DNA of 42,477 nucleotides. Origin: Sulfuricella denitrificans. Lineage in GTDB: Bacteria; Pseudomonadota; Gammaproteobacteria; Burkholderiales; Sulfuricellaceae. A program made the translations under genes and the position numbers. The stretch is taken from NCBI GenBank assembly GCA_002632355.1, contig NSJJ01000020.1, positions 1-42,477 of the forward strand. Direction: 5' to 3'. The first letter of the stretch is position 1. Each line of letters begins with the position of its first letter. Below the pieces are notes generated by a model. The model had not been told where the DNA came from. It made no database searches and worked only from the letters and a program-made list of their open reading frames with translations. Below, in pieces: positions 8,812 through 16,560 of this stretch.

Positions 8812-9151
8812 ATACATTCTCAAGCCTGCCGTATGGCATCGGAATCCGCTCGAATTCGAGTGGGATCCCGAGAGCGGTGAAGTGCGCGGGGCAGACGCCG
8901 GCCAGGTGATCGCCATGGCCGCTTCCGCAGTGAAGGAAGGCAGCGTGACCGGCCACCCCTACCCCACCAGCTACGACATCACGGATCCGCTGCACAACAT
9001 CAGCGAGATGGCCGTTCTGCTCGGGCAGGACTGGATGCTTTCGGAAGACCTTGCCAGCGCTTACCCCGAAGAAGAGGAAGCAGACGATCAGATCGTCATG
9101 ATCGACAAAGACGGGGTGGAGCATGTGAAGTCAGGGAAGATGCTGCATTAG
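8801..9151 (+). CDS. small acidic protein after the MuF-peptidase; candidate immunity partner
   Basis: 116 aa; the ATG lies 11 nt inside the upstream gene, so the two are translationally coupled. The protein is strongly acidic near the C-terminus (AYPEEEEADDQIVMIDKDG), has no signal peptide or membrane segment, and shows a motif region HPYPTSYDITDPLHN. Immediate coupling to a toxin-like C-terminal domain is the usual layout for immunity proteins, but an ordinary head-assembly role is equally possible. No family is recognised. Confidence 0.6.
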   Translation: MFRKYILKPAVWHRNPLEFEWDPESGEVRGADAGQVIAMAASAVKEGSVTGHPYPTSYDITDPLHNISEMAVLLGQDWMLSEDLASAYPEEEEADDQIVMIDKDGVEHVKSGKMLH

Positions 9152-9157
9152 ACACTG

Positions 9158-9175
9158 TCACCCCCTTCAGGGTGA
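9158..9175 (+). terminator. short hairpin closing the first head-gene segment
   Basis: TCACCC (9158-9163) and GGGTGA (9170-9175) form a 6-bp stem with a 6-nt loop, seven bases after the stop of the preceding gene. There is no T-run, so it may be an mRNA 3'-end stabiliser or a weak terminator. From here the base composition becomes AT-rich until about 11,050. Confidence 0.35.
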
Positions 9176-9219
9176 ATCGAGTATAAGTTCATTCTGAACA
9201 CGCCCTAATGATTGTGAGT

Positions 9220-9225
9220 TACAAT
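9220..9225 (+). promoter_or_regulatory. possible -10 box for the cargo operon
   Basis: TACAAT lies 34 nt before the ATG at 9259, in an AT-rich leader between two transcription units. No convincing -35 sequence is present at the right distance, so this is only a suggestion that the cargo operon has its own promoter. Confidence 0.25.
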
Positions 9226-9258
9226 AAATTGACGTAAATTTCGGCCAAATTACCCACT

Positions 9259-10059
9259 ATGACTACTTTTGCAAGCCCCCCTCTTATTGAGGCCATATTC
9301 GAGTTGAGATGGGGGAACCCAACAATATCTGAAGGCATCCTGAGAAGGGTTGAGTTTTCTAAGGAAGACCAACAGTTTTTCATTGGACAGTTTCATGGGG
9401 TGGCGAAATCTAGAGGATTTTCTCACGTAGAAAGAATTAACCAATCTGATGCAGATTCACCTGTGTCCATGGCATTGTTTCCGCACGTTGTATCCTACAG
9501 ATTTAGGCGAGCTCAAGATACATGGCCTTGCTACCAGATAGGGCTTGGGGTTTTTACCGTAAATCAGGTGAATGAAGGGTATGAATGGAAGCAATTTAAG
9601 GCGGCGATCATCGAAGGACTTGGGGCGCTCGACTCTGGACACCCAAACAAATTAAGCGGACTTAATCCGATTGGTGTTGAATTAAGATATCAGGATGGTT
9701 TCTATTTTGACCCGGGTGAGAGTGCGATTGATTTCTTAAGGAATAAACTTAATATCAATTTTTCGACTCCTAAGGGCATCCTTGATCTAGGTAAGAGCGG
9801 CGGTCAATTAGAAGGCAATCACTTGGAATTTAGCCTAAGTTTGGATAAGCCACAAGGCGTCTTGATAAGTGACACCCAGCAAGCTTTAATAAATGGCAGG
9901 CCAGGGTTTGTGATGAACACTATCGTTCGCTCAACTGACGAGTTTACGCCACCATTCGAGATCAACTCGCTAGAATCATGGTTAGAAGATGCCCACGACA
10001 TTCAACGTGCCGCATTCGACGCAGTAATCAACGAAGCCTATGCAAAGTCATTTAAATGA
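9259..10059 (+). CDS. TIGR04255-like family protein (first gene of an inserted three-gene operon)
   Basis: 266 aa. The opening SPPLIEAIFELRWG, the central LSGLNPIGVELRYQDGF and the closing WLEDAHDIQRAAFDAVINEAY match the arrangement I know for the TIGR04255 family: a P-x-x-EA-x-x-E-x-R-like N-terminus, a strand with LRYINxF-type residues and a terminal helix containing H-x-x-x-x-x-F. That family is scattered over bacteria and has no established function. The gene is much richer in A+T than its neighbours. Its last bases overlap the next gene by ATGA. No strong ribosome-binding site is seen. An anti-phage or superinfection role is a guess from context. Confidence 0.65.
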   Translation: MTTFASPPLIEAIFELRWGNPTISEGILRRVEFSKEDQQFFIGQFHGVAKSRGFSHVERINQSDADSPVSMALFPHVVSYRFRRAQDTWPCYQIGLGVFTVNQVNEGYEWKQFKAAIIEGLGALDSGHPNKLSGLNPIGVELRYQDGFYFDPGESAIDFLRNKLNINFSTPKGILDLGKSGGQLEGNHLEFSLSLDKPQGVLISDTQQALINGRPGFVMNTIVRSTDEFTPPFEINSLESWLEDAHDIQRAAFDAVINEAYAKSFK

Positions 10060-10634
10060 ACAGTCATACTGAGTATATAAAAGACAATTCTGCGGTCTCT
10101 CTACCTATAGAAAGGATGGGGCAGGCGCTCGTCTTGGCCGGTGGCGCAATGATGTTTGTTTATTCGCACTCAAATATTGATGCGCACAATGTTACGGCTA
10201 TCCCAATTGTTATATCTTCCAATTCGCATTGGGTAAAAAAACAACAAGAAACCGATATCAGGGTTCGTGAGCCCAGATTAAGCGATCATGCTCAAGTAAT
10301 TCTTGGTGAAAATGCGGCTCGACGATTTGGAGTATTTCAACAATATAGTTCAGGATGGGGCGATGGACATGGAGAGCAACTCTCCGCCTCATCAACTGCT
10401 GCGCTTAATTACTTTTTAAACTATTTTGATGATTTTCCAGTTGAGCCTAGCTTGTTTCTCACTACCACTGGAAATCTTCAACTCGCATGGGAAGGTCTAG
10501 ATGGTAAGGCTATTGAACTAGATTTTTTTGAAGATCACATCGTTTCATATATTGAATATATGGAAGAGGAGAAGCGCACTCCACTTGACGCAAAGGGCAT
10601 AAGAGAACTTGTCGATCTAATTAAAAAAATATAA
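10056..10634 (+). CDS. unknown protein, second gene of the inserted operon
   Basis: 192 aa, translationally coupled to the TIGR04255-like gene. The N-terminal part contains a hydrophobic stretch (MGQALVLAGGAMMFVYSHS) too polar at its flanks to call a clear membrane anchor. The C-terminal segment PSLFLTTTGNLQLAWEGLDG followed by KAIELDFFEDHI is a beta-rich pattern (P-x-x-x-x-T-x-x-G-x-x-x-LxW-x-x-x-x-x-x-LE-x-x-F) that I have seen in uncharacterised proteins, but I cannot name a family. AT-rich like its neighbours. It probably works with the first and third genes. Confidence 0.6.
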   Translation: MNSHTEYIKDNSAVSLPIERMGQALVLAGGAMMFVYSHSNIDAHNVTAIPIVISSNSHWVKKQQETDIRVREPRLSDHAQVILGENAARRFGVFQQYSSGWGDGHGEQLSASSTAALNYFLNYFDDFPVEPSLFLTTTGNLQLAWEGLDGKAIELDFFEDHIVSYIEYMEEEKRTPLDAKGIRELVDLIKKI

Positions 10635-10652
10635 GCAAGCGCTGTATTAAAT

Positions 10653-11042
10653 ATGCAAGGTCGCAACATCATTAACAGAGAAGAACTCGTGCTGAGAGCT
10701 ATTACTGAGGCCCATTGGGACGAGAAAAACAATCGTGGCTCCTCAAGTCTTTTTAAGGGAGAAAACATTTCATTGTCACGGCTGTCTATCCTTGATCAAA
10801 AATCAATTTTTCTTATTTTCTTTCGTGATCTAGACAAACCAAGCAATAGCCTTCTTGGTGCTGGGAAAATTTCGGTCGGAAATATAGAAGATGCTGGCAA
10901 GGAAAACCCAAACCAGCCTGTTGTAATTACTGTTGTAGAAGACCCTATTCCAGAGAATATTGCGCACGCAGAAATAACACAAAATATTTCGCGTTCAATA
11001 GCAAAAAAGATCATAGATAAGATTGTTTTCGTCCCTGTATAA
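10653..11042 (+). CDS. unknown protein, third gene of the inserted operon
   Basis: 129 aa starting 18 nt after the second gene, in the same AT-rich block and ending before a strong terminator. Visible features are EELVLRAITEAHW near the N-terminus, a G-SSSLFKGENISLSRLSILD segment, and near the C-terminus NIAHAEITQNISRSIAKKI. The pattern of a short strand-rich protein with an HAEI motif is not one I can assign. No signal peptide, membrane segment or obvious catalytic site is seen. Confidence 0.58.
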   Translation: MQGRNIINREELVLRAITEAHWDEKNNRGSSSLFKGENISLSRLSILDQKSIFLIFFRDLDKPSNSLLGAGKISVGNIEDAGKENPNQPVVITVVEDPIPENIAHAEITQNISRSIAKKIIDKIVFVPV

Positions 11043-11079
11043 AAGATACAAATTAGCCACGTTACTCGTCTAATATAAC

Positions 11080-11104
11080 AACCCCGCTCCGGCGGGGTTT
11101 TTCA
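11080..11104 (+). terminator. intrinsic terminator of the cargo operon
   Basis: ACCCCGC (11081-11087), loop TCCG, GCGGGGT (11092-11098), then a run of T to about 11102. This is a strong rho-independent terminator, directly followed by copy 2 of the conserved late element. Confidence 0.9.
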
Positions 11105-11109
11105 TTTCC

Positions 11110-11136
11110 GCCATTCCCCTAGTAGTGATATGTCTT
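11110..11136 (+). promoter_or_regulatory. conserved 27-bp element, copy 2: putative late promoter of the capsid unit
   Basis: It differs from copy 1 at only two positions (core CCCTAGTAGTGATATGTCTT) and begins within about six bases of the end of the terminator before it. The capsid-protease gene starts 92 nt downstream. The terminator-then-element order is repeated at copy 3, which supports a promoter function. Confidence 0.65.
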
Positions 11137-11174
11137 GCCCGCCCCGGCATTCTGCGTCATAAGCCGGGGCGGGC
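11137..11174 (+). other. long perfect hairpin at the start of the capsid transcript leader
   Basis: GCCCGCCCCGGC (11137-11148) and GCCGGGGCGGGC (11163-11174) form a perfect 12-bp GC-rich stem with a 14-nt loop, starting on the base after the conserved element. If transcription starts nearby, the mRNA would begin with a very stable stem that could protect its 5' end. Copy 1 has a comparable, smaller hairpin in the same relative place. Confidence 0.6.
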
Positions 11175-11228
11175 AACCCAAACCCACCACCCATCCCAGT
11201 CTGTCTCGGCTCCTTTTTTGGAGATTCG

Positions 11229-13793
11229 ATGCAGGTTCGCACCTTTCGACTCTCGGATGATTCCGGCGCTGCTGGCGTCATCCGTTTTCTTTCAGGCTTC
11301 CGTGCCGAGCTGGCGGAGGGAAAAACTTCGTCCTGGGTGACCGTCACCCGCACAGGCAAGTTTTCCGATCCGCGCTACGGCGCTTTCGATATCACCCGCG
11401 ACATGCTGCTTTCGATGGTGCGCAATTTCGATGCGCGCACCTTCGGGCAGGACATCTTCATCGATGTGAACCACCAGCCGGGCAACGGTGCCGCTGGCAA
11501 GGTTGCCAAGCTGGCGGTGGAAGGCGACCGCCTGCGCGCCCTGGTCGAGTGGACACCCTTCGGCGTCGATGCCATCAAGGAGAAAGGCTACGCCTATCTC
11601 TCCGCAGAATATTCAGAGAATTTCAAGGACAACGAGCAGGGAGCCCAACACGGCCCGCTGCTGTTGGGTGCCGCGCTGACCGTGCGTCCGGTCATCAAGC
11701 GGCTCGATCCCGTCAGGCTTTCGTGCGATTCCGATAGCGGATGTCCGGTGCTGCTCCATCCAGAACTCACTACTACCCTACTTCAGGAGATTTCAGTCAT
11801 GAAAGACAAGATGCTCAAAAAACTGGCCGCGCTGCTGGCAGCCAAGAAACTGGCCCAGGCCAATATCGACACGCTGACCGCCGCTTTCGACAAGGCACTG
11901 GCGGACACCACCGACGAGTCCAAGGCGGAACTGCTGCTGGCCGAATTCGACACCATCGGCAAGCAACTGGCCGAAGCAGTGGGCGACAAGGCCACCACGA
12001 TCCAGCTTTCCGTTCCTTCCCTGGGCATGACTCAGGAGGATGTAAAGAAACTGCTGGCCGAGGAATCCACACGCCAGGCAGAAGCCGCCAAGACGCTGGC
12101 CGAGAAGAAGGATGCCAATCTCAAGGCGCTGACCGATGCGCTGGCCGCAGCGCCCGGGCTGGACGAAGAAACCCGCAAGACGCTGGCCGCCGACGTGGCC
12201 GACCTGATCACCCCGGAAATGACCGCCGCACAGGTCACCTCGCTGGCCAATATGCAGATCAAGCACGGCAACGAAGTGATTGCCGCGCGCAAGCTGGCTT
12301 CGATGGGCTTTGCCTTCCCTGCCGGAAACGTGCATATCACGGTGGATTCCAGCAACGAAGCCAAGGCGCTGCAGGATGTCGCAGACCGCCGCCTGGGGCT
12401 TTCTTCCATGCCTGATAGCCGCCGCTTTGCCACCACAGGCGGTGCTTTGCAGCCTGAGAACAAGGCACTGGCAGAGAAAGTGCTGGCCGCTTTCGACGCG
12501 GCCAACGGTCGCCAGCTGCACGCCGAGCACAAGATGCTGGCGGCGGGCGACTCCATCGTTTCCGACGTGGCAGTCCCTGCCACCTTCGAGCGTACCGTGC
12601 TGCGCGAGGCGCTTTTTCGCCTGGTGGGCTTGCAGTTCGTGGATTCCGGCACCGCAGCTTTCGCAGCCACCACGCAGATCCCCTACTCCTACCGCGACAC
12701 CGCGGCGGCTGGCATCGGCAACGTGCGCAAATACGAAGGCCAGGCGATTGCCCGCGCCGGTGTGAAGCAGGCGATGGAAACCGCGTACATCATCCCGCAG
12801 AAGCTGGCATTCGAAGTCTCCGACGAGCTGCGCTACCTGACCGCCAACGGCCAGCTGGTGAACTGGGACGCGGTAGCCGAGAACACCACCAACGCCTACC
12901 GCATCATCGCCGAGGATCTGGAAGCCATGATCTTCAACGAGCAGCTGAATGCATCCGACCAGTACGCCAGCACCGCTGTGACCAATGAGGCCGTGGCCAC
13001 AGCAGACGGCACGAAGAGCATTTTTGTCACCAACCAGTTCCCTGTGGTCCGCCCCAAGCTGGTTTACGACCTGCAAGGCTCGCAAGTCGGCAGCACGCTC
13101 TTCGGCGTGACGGTCACCAGCAACGCAGTTGGAATCACGGCATGGGACGGCACCGGCACGCAGACGCCGGGCCTGTACTACTGGATGGATTACAACCTGG
13201 GCGAGATCCACTTTGTGGATGCGGCTGGCGCGCCATCCGCCCCGACCAACACCCACGCGATTGTGGCCAGCTACACCTACACCACCAACGTCTACAAGTT
13301 CGATACCGATCTTGGCTCCGCCACCGTCGGCGCGAAGTGGGACGATTTCCTCTACCGCTTCGGTCTGCGCAAGTCGGTGATCGAGGATCAGCGCAGCCAC
13401 ATGTGCAACTTCGGACTGATGAGCGGCACGGTGATGACTTCGGTCGAGCAGGCGGATTCCTTCGTGGAAAGCCGCGCTCGCAACGGCAGCAGCCTGGCGA
13501 TGGACGGCAACCTGGGCGTGATCAAGGACGTGGCGCAATACAAGGCCTACGCACCCGGCCTCAACATGGGCGACCAGCGCGTGATCGTCGGCGAGCGGGC
13601 GCAAACCCGCTTCCGCATGGCCAAGCCCTGGGCGATGGGCCAGCTGCAGGATCAGAAGGACGCCAACGGCCGCTTCACCGGCAAGAAGGAAGCCTACGGC
13701 GACCAGTTCATCTTCCTGCACACCCCGACGCAACTCAAGGCCGCGCTCACCAGCGTGGTGCTGTACTCGGCATCGGCGCGGGTTGACCGGTAA
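11229..13793 (+). CDS. fused prohead protease - scaffold - major capsid protein
   Basis: 854 aa in one frame. Residues 1 to about 170 resemble Mu gpI-like prohead proteases (DITRDMLLSMVRNFDAR, IDVNHQPGNGAAGKVAKL, YLSAEYSENF). Residues about 190-380 are an Ala/Lys/Glu-rich coiled scaffold. From about 430 to the end is a major-capsid-like domain (SIVSDVAVPATFERTVLREALF, KAYAPGLNMGDQRVIVGERA). An internal ATG at 11799 (residue 191) has a good AGGAG 9 nt upstream, so a shorter scaffold-capsid product is likely made as well, presumably in excess over the full fusion. Separate protease and capsid genes are the norm; the fusion should need proteolytic maturation to release mature capsid protein. The start ATG lies after TTTTTTGGAGATTCG, which supplies GGAG. 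Confidence 0.8.
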   Translation: MQVRTFRLSDDSGAAGVIRFLSGFRAELAEGKTSSWVTVTRTGKFSDPRYGAFDITRDMLLSMVRNFDARTFGQDIFIDVNHQPGNGAAGKVAKLAVEGDRLRALVEWTPFGVDAIKEKGYAYLSAEYSENFKDNEQGAQHGPLLLGAALTVRPVIKRLDPVRLSCDSDSGCPVLLHPELTTTLLQEISVMKDKMLKKLAALLAAKKLAQANIDTLTAAFDKALADTTDESKAELLLAEFDTIGKQLAEAVGDKATTIQLSVPSLGMTQEDVKKLLAEESTRQAEAAKTLAEKKDANLKALTDALAAAPGLDEETRKTLAADVADLITPEMTAAQVTSLANMQIKHGNEVIAARKLASMGFAFPAGNVHITVDSSNEAKALQDVADRRLGLSSMPDSRRFATTGGALQPENKALAEKVLAAFDAANGRQLHAEHKMLAAGDSIVSDVAVPATFERTVLREALFRLVGLQFVDSGTAAFAATTQIPYSYRDTAAAGIGNVRKYEGQAIARAGVKQAMETAYIIPQKLAFEVSDELRYLTANGQLVNWDAVAENTTNAYRIIAEDLEAMIFNEQLNASDQYASTAVTNEAVATADGTKSIFVTNQFPVVRPKLVYDLQGSQVGSTLFGVTVTSNAVGITAWDGTGTQTPGLYYWMDYNLGEIHFVDAAGAPSAPTNTHAIVASYTYTTNVYKFDTDLGSATVGAKWDDFLYRFGLRKSVIEDQRSHMCNFGLMSGTVMTSVEQADSFVESRARNGSSLAMDGNLGVIKDVAQYKAYAPGLNMGDQRVIVGERAQTRFRMAKPWAMGQLQDQKDANGRFTGKKEAYGDQFIFLHTPTQLKAALTSVVLYSASARVDR
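11784..11801 (+). promoter_or_regulatory. internal ribosome-binding site and start for the scaffold-capsid product
   Basis: CAGGAGATTTCAGTCATG lies in frame at residue 191 of the 854-aa fusion, just where protease-like sequence ends and the coiled scaffold begins. Internal starts that yield a scaffold lacking the protease are known in phage protease genes (lambda C/Nu3 type). Here the product would also carry the capsid domain. Confidence 0.6.
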
Positions 13794-13807
13794 ACCACAC
13801 CACCAAT

Positions 13808-13850
13808 AACCACTCCCGCTGCCTGAGCGAAGCCGAAGGCGGGAGTGGTT
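13808..13850 (+). other. hairpin between the capsid gene and the next gene
   Basis: AACCACTCCCGC (13808-13819) and GCGGGAGTGGTT (13839-13850) are perfectly complementary over 12 bp, with a 19-nt loop. No T-run follows; AGGAG of the next gene starts two bases later. It may stabilise the capsid mRNA 3' end or lower downstream expression. Confidence 0.6.
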
Positions 13851-13862
13851 CAGGAGACTCAC

Positions 13863-14330
13863 ATGGAAAAGATTGCAATCGAGAACACCACCAAGATGCC
13901 GATATACGTCGCCGGGCAGATGATCCCTGCCGGCGAGATCAGGCATTTCAACGAAGACCAGGTGCCGGCGGAATACCGACCAGCCAAGGAAGAAGAGCCC
14001 AAAGCAGAGATGCAAGTCGCCGACCCGCTGACCGATATTCTGAAAGGCAACGTCAAGGATGTCGTCGCGGCGCTGAATGGCATGCTGTTTGCCGACATCG
14101 ATCGCTTGGGCGATCTGGAGCAGCAAGGCCAGGCGCGCAAAGGCATCTTGAGTGCCATCGCAGAGATTCAGTTGAGCCAAGCTGCAAATGCTGATCTGTT
14201 GGCCAAGGTGGACGAACTGAGCGATGAAGCGCTTGCTGACGCACTCGTGGAAGCCGGCACCGACGTGAACATCGACCCAGATTATGTTGCCGCTCTCGAA
14301 GTCGAGTTTGCAAAGCGTAAGGCTGGTTAA
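13863..14330 (+). CDS. head-region protein, possibly capsid accessory, unknown
   Basis: 155 aa from the ATG at 13863, preceded by AGGAG at 13852-13856. The first 40 residues (MEKIAIENTTKMPIYVAGQMI then PAGEIRHF) are strand-rich, like short phage proteins that begin with a small beta domain. The rest is acidic and helical with repeated D/E-A-L stretches. No family name can be given. Its position right after the capsid gene and before a head-tail connector suggests a decoration or head-completion role. Confidence 0.65.
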   Translation: MEKIAIENTTKMPIYVAGQMIPAGEIRHFNEDQVPAEYRPAKEEEPKAEMQVADPLTDILKGNVKDVVAALNGMLFADIDRLGDLEQQGQARKGILSAIAEIQLSQAANADLLAKVDELSDEALADALVEAGTDVNIDPDYVAALEVEFAKRKAG

Positions 14331-14336
14331 TCAGGC

Positions 14337-14966
14337 ATGTCCGGAACCATGTCACAGGCCGATCTGGTCGCCGACCTAAAAAGCTCGCTGCATGACTCGG
14401 CGAGCGTTTTCACCGCCGAGACCGATGGCGACTTCAAGCGCATGCTGGATGCCTCCGCGCTGGATCTGACGCGCTTCCGCCCGCGCACCCTGCTGGGCAC
14501 GCTCCTGCTGCAAGCCGATCAGGCCGAATACGCCGCCCCGGATGATTTCGTGATGTACAAATCATCGCTCTGGGGCATTGCACCCATTGCCGCGCCAAAG
14601 CCGTGGGAGCGCAACTACCCCGGGCGCCTGCCGGATGCCTTCGAAACAGAAGTCGGTGGCGCACGCATGATTTCTCTCTCTGTTCCGCCCACAGCCGCGC
14701 AGATCGCCACGCTCGGCAATCAGTTCCTGTTCTATTACTTCGCCGCGCATGCGGTGGATGCCGACGCCGCAAAAACAACGGTCAAGGCAGCAGACCGCAG
14801 CCTGCTGCTGCTGCGCGCCCAGGCCGAGGCCATGCGCGAGCTGGCCATGCGCAATATCGGCAAGCCGGTATCCGTGCGCGACGGCATGTCCGGCCAGCCG
14901 CGCAACGGCACCCCGTCGCACCTGTATACGGCACTGATGGAAGAATACGAACGGCGGGCCGCCTAA
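14337..14966 (+). CDS. head-tail connector / head-completion protein
   Basis: 209 aa, six bases after the preceding stop; a second ATG at 14349 is also possible. The position between capsid accessory and an HK97 gp10-like gene, and an all-helical look (DLTRFRPRTLLGTLLLQADQ, LLLLRAQAEAMRELAMRNIG), match DnaT/gp6-like connector proteins that bind below the portal. No diagnostic motif is present. It ends in a TAATG overlap with the next gene. Confidence 0.6.
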   Translation: MSGTMSQADLVADLKSSLHDSASVFTAETDGDFKRMLDASALDLTRFRPRTLLGTLLLQADQAEYAAPDDFVMYKSSLWGIAPIAAPKPWERNYPGRLPDAFETEVGGARMISLSVPPTAAQIATLGNQFLFYYFAAHAVDADAAKTTVKAADRSLLLLRAQAEAMRELAMRNIGKPVSVRDGMSGQPRNGTPSHLYTALMEEYERRAA

Positions 14967-15439
14967 TGGATATCCGGGTCGAGATCGATAGCGCTGAAGC
15001 ACGGAAGGCACTGGAAGATTTTCCGGGGGTAATGGGGTCGAATGTTGATCGTTACCTGTCGAGAGCAGCGATCGAGGTTGCGCGAGAAGCGAAGATTGCC
15101 GCTCCAAAGCATTTTTCCACCCTTGCCAACTCGATCCGCTCCGAGAAAGACGGCAACCTGGCGTATGTTGTGGCGCCCGGCGTGAATTATGGCGCCGCGG
15201 TCGAGTACGGCACCGGCCCGGCAGCAGGGAAAGCCGCCTACTTCCCCAATCTCAAGGCGCTCGAACCCTATGTGAAGCGCAACGGTGGCAGCGCCTGGGC
15301 GCTGGCCCGCTACATCTTCGCCCACGGCACCAAGCCGCACCCCTACATGGCCCCCACCGCCGAGAAAATGCGCCCGCGCGTCGAGGCGCTGGTGAAGGAA
15401 GGCGTGGATGCCGGGATCAGGGAGGCATTCGGATCATGA
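14966..15439 (+). CDS. HK97 gp10-like tail-completion/neck protein
   Basis: 157 aa. The ATG at 14966 overlaps the previous TAA. The sequence EVAREAKIAAPKHFSTLANSI, then GVNYGAAVEYGTGPAAGK and the C-terminal GTKPHPYMAPTAEKMRP are the hallmarks of the gp10-like family: an AP-x-x-x-G/T-x-L-x-x-S-I segment, YA/G-x-x-VE-x-GT and the final P-x-P-Y/F-M/L-x-PA. These proteins join head and tail. Coupled by ATGA to the next gene. Confidence 0.85.
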   Translation: MDIRVEIDSAEARKALEDFPGVMGSNVDRYLSRAAIEVAREAKIAAPKHFSTLANSIRSEKDGNLAYVVAPGVNYGAAVEYGTGPAAGKAAYFPNLKALEPYVKRNGGSAWALARYIFAHGTKPHPYMAPTAEKMRPRVEALVKEGVDAGIREAFGS

Positions 15440-15852
15440 GCGTGCTCGGCGCCCGCATGGCCCTGATCGCATCCACGCTGACGGCGCTCTACCCCGCCCG
15501 CGCAGTGACGCGCTCATTCCAGTCGTTCGAACAACGCAAGCGCGAGGATCTGCTGAAAGGCATCTTCACCATCGTTTCGCGCGGCGAAGGCGGCTATGCC
15601 AACTACAACGGCCGCGAAGCCATGGACGGGCGGCACAAGGTATTGATCATCGGCCAGATCGTGCTGGCGGAAAACAAAACCCCCGCCGAGGTGGAAGATG
15701 CCGAATTCACCATGGTGGAAGAGATCAAGGCATTCGTGCGCGCACTGCCGCCAGCGCTCTGCTCTCTGGTCATGACAGGCTTTGAGCAGAGCGGGCAGCT
15801 TCTGCACCCCTACGGCGGGATCACAATTGAAATGGAGATGGACGGATCATGA
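15436..15852 (+). CDS. putative tail terminator protein
   Basis: 138 aa, coupled on both sides by ATGA overlaps. The small alpha/beta protein (ARMALIASTLTALYP, DLLKGIFTIVSRGEGGY, VLIIGQIVLAENKTPAEVED) follows the gp10-like gene as tail terminators (lambda gpU type) usually do. The assignment relies on order and size, not on a clear motif. It would cap the tail tube and connect to the head. Confidence 0.6.
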   Translation: MSVLGARMALIASTLTALYPARAVTRSFQSFEQRKREDLLKGIFTIVSRGEGGYANYNGREAMDGRHKVLIIGQIVLAENKTPAEVEDAEFTMVEEIKAFVRALPPALCSLVMTGFEQSGQLLHPYGGITIEMEMDGS

Positions 15853-16163
15853 TCGACAAGGACCCTTCCACTTATAGCTGGGTGGCTTACGCATGGGTCT
15901 TCGCGCTCTCCGCATGGGGCGGCGTGGTGAGCTTCATCCGCAAGGTGAACAGCGGCGCAGCACGAAGCTGGAATTTAATGGAGCTGATGGGCGAGCTGGT
16001 GACCTCGGCCTTTGCCGGGCTCATCACCTTCTGGCTGTGTGAATCTGCCGGGATTTCTCCGCTGATCACGGCCTGCATGGTCGGCATCAGCGGCCATATG
16101 GGCAGCCGCGCAATATTCCAGTTCGAAAAATGGGCAGAAAGGAAATTCAATGGCCAGCCGTAA
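15849..16163 (+). CDS. LydA-like holin
   Basis: 104 aa with three hydrophobic segments, about residues 11-28 (WVAYAWVFALSAWGGVVSF), 52-68 (AFAGLITFWLCESAG) and 70-86 (PLITACMVGISGHMGS), and a basic C-terminus. The order, length and the GISGHMGSRA segment match P1 LydA-type (holin family 3) proteins. It would form holes in the inner membrane to release the endolysin encoded immediately downstream. It overlaps the endolysin gene by 14 nt. Confidence 0.85.
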   Translation: MIDKDPSTYSWVAYAWVFALSAWGGVVSFIRKVNSGAARSWNLMELMGELVTSAFAGLITFWLCESAGISPLITACMVGISGHMGSRAIFQFEKWAERKFNGQP

Positions 16164-16560
16164 ATTATCCGACCTCTCCGAGCCCTGCCGAATCATGGCG
16201 GAGCAGTTTCTGGACCGCTGCCACGAGGAAGGCATCGAGGTGCTGGTGACCTGCACCTACCGCAGCCTGATGGAACAGGCCGAGCTTTACGCCATGGGCC
16301 GCACCAAGCCGGGGAAGATCGTCACCAACGCCATGCCGGGGCAGAGCATGCACAACCATTCGCTGAACGGACTCCCGGCGGCAGATGCCTTCGACGTGGT
16401 GCCGATGCGCGACGGCAAGCCGGTGTGGGGCACATCCGGCGCGGATGGCGAGCTGTGGCAGCGCCTGGGCGCGATCGGACGCAGATGCGGGCTGAAGTGG
16501 GCCGGCGACTGGAAGCGCTTCAAGGAATTCCCGCATTTTCAATACGAGGGCAATCCATGA
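16150..16560 (+). CDS. M15-family endolysin (L-alanyl-D-glutamate peptidase type)
   Basis: 136 aa. Zinc-ligand pattern of VanY/M15 peptidases: H68 in QSMHNH, D82 in PAADAFDVVP and H129 in FPHFQY, with the conserved LKWAGDW-x-x-F segment in between. No signal peptide, so release depends on the neighbouring holin. It cuts peptidoglycan stem peptides at host lysis. An internal SRKLSDLSEPCR N-terminus is typical for phage members of the family. Confidence 0.9.
   Translation: MASRKLSDLSEPCRIMAEQFLDRCHEEGIEVLVTCTYRSLMEQAELYAMGRTKPGKIVTNAMPGQSMHNHSLNGLPAADAFDVVPMRDGKPVWGTSGADGELWQRLGAIGRRCGLKWAGDWKRFKEFPHFQYEGNP

Noticed and set aside
11793-14180. Long minus-strand open frame (795 codons) opposite the capsid gene
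   Set aside because: It is the antisense of a highly expressed, GC-biased gene and has no motif or ribosome-binding site; such shadows are common in high-GC DNA.
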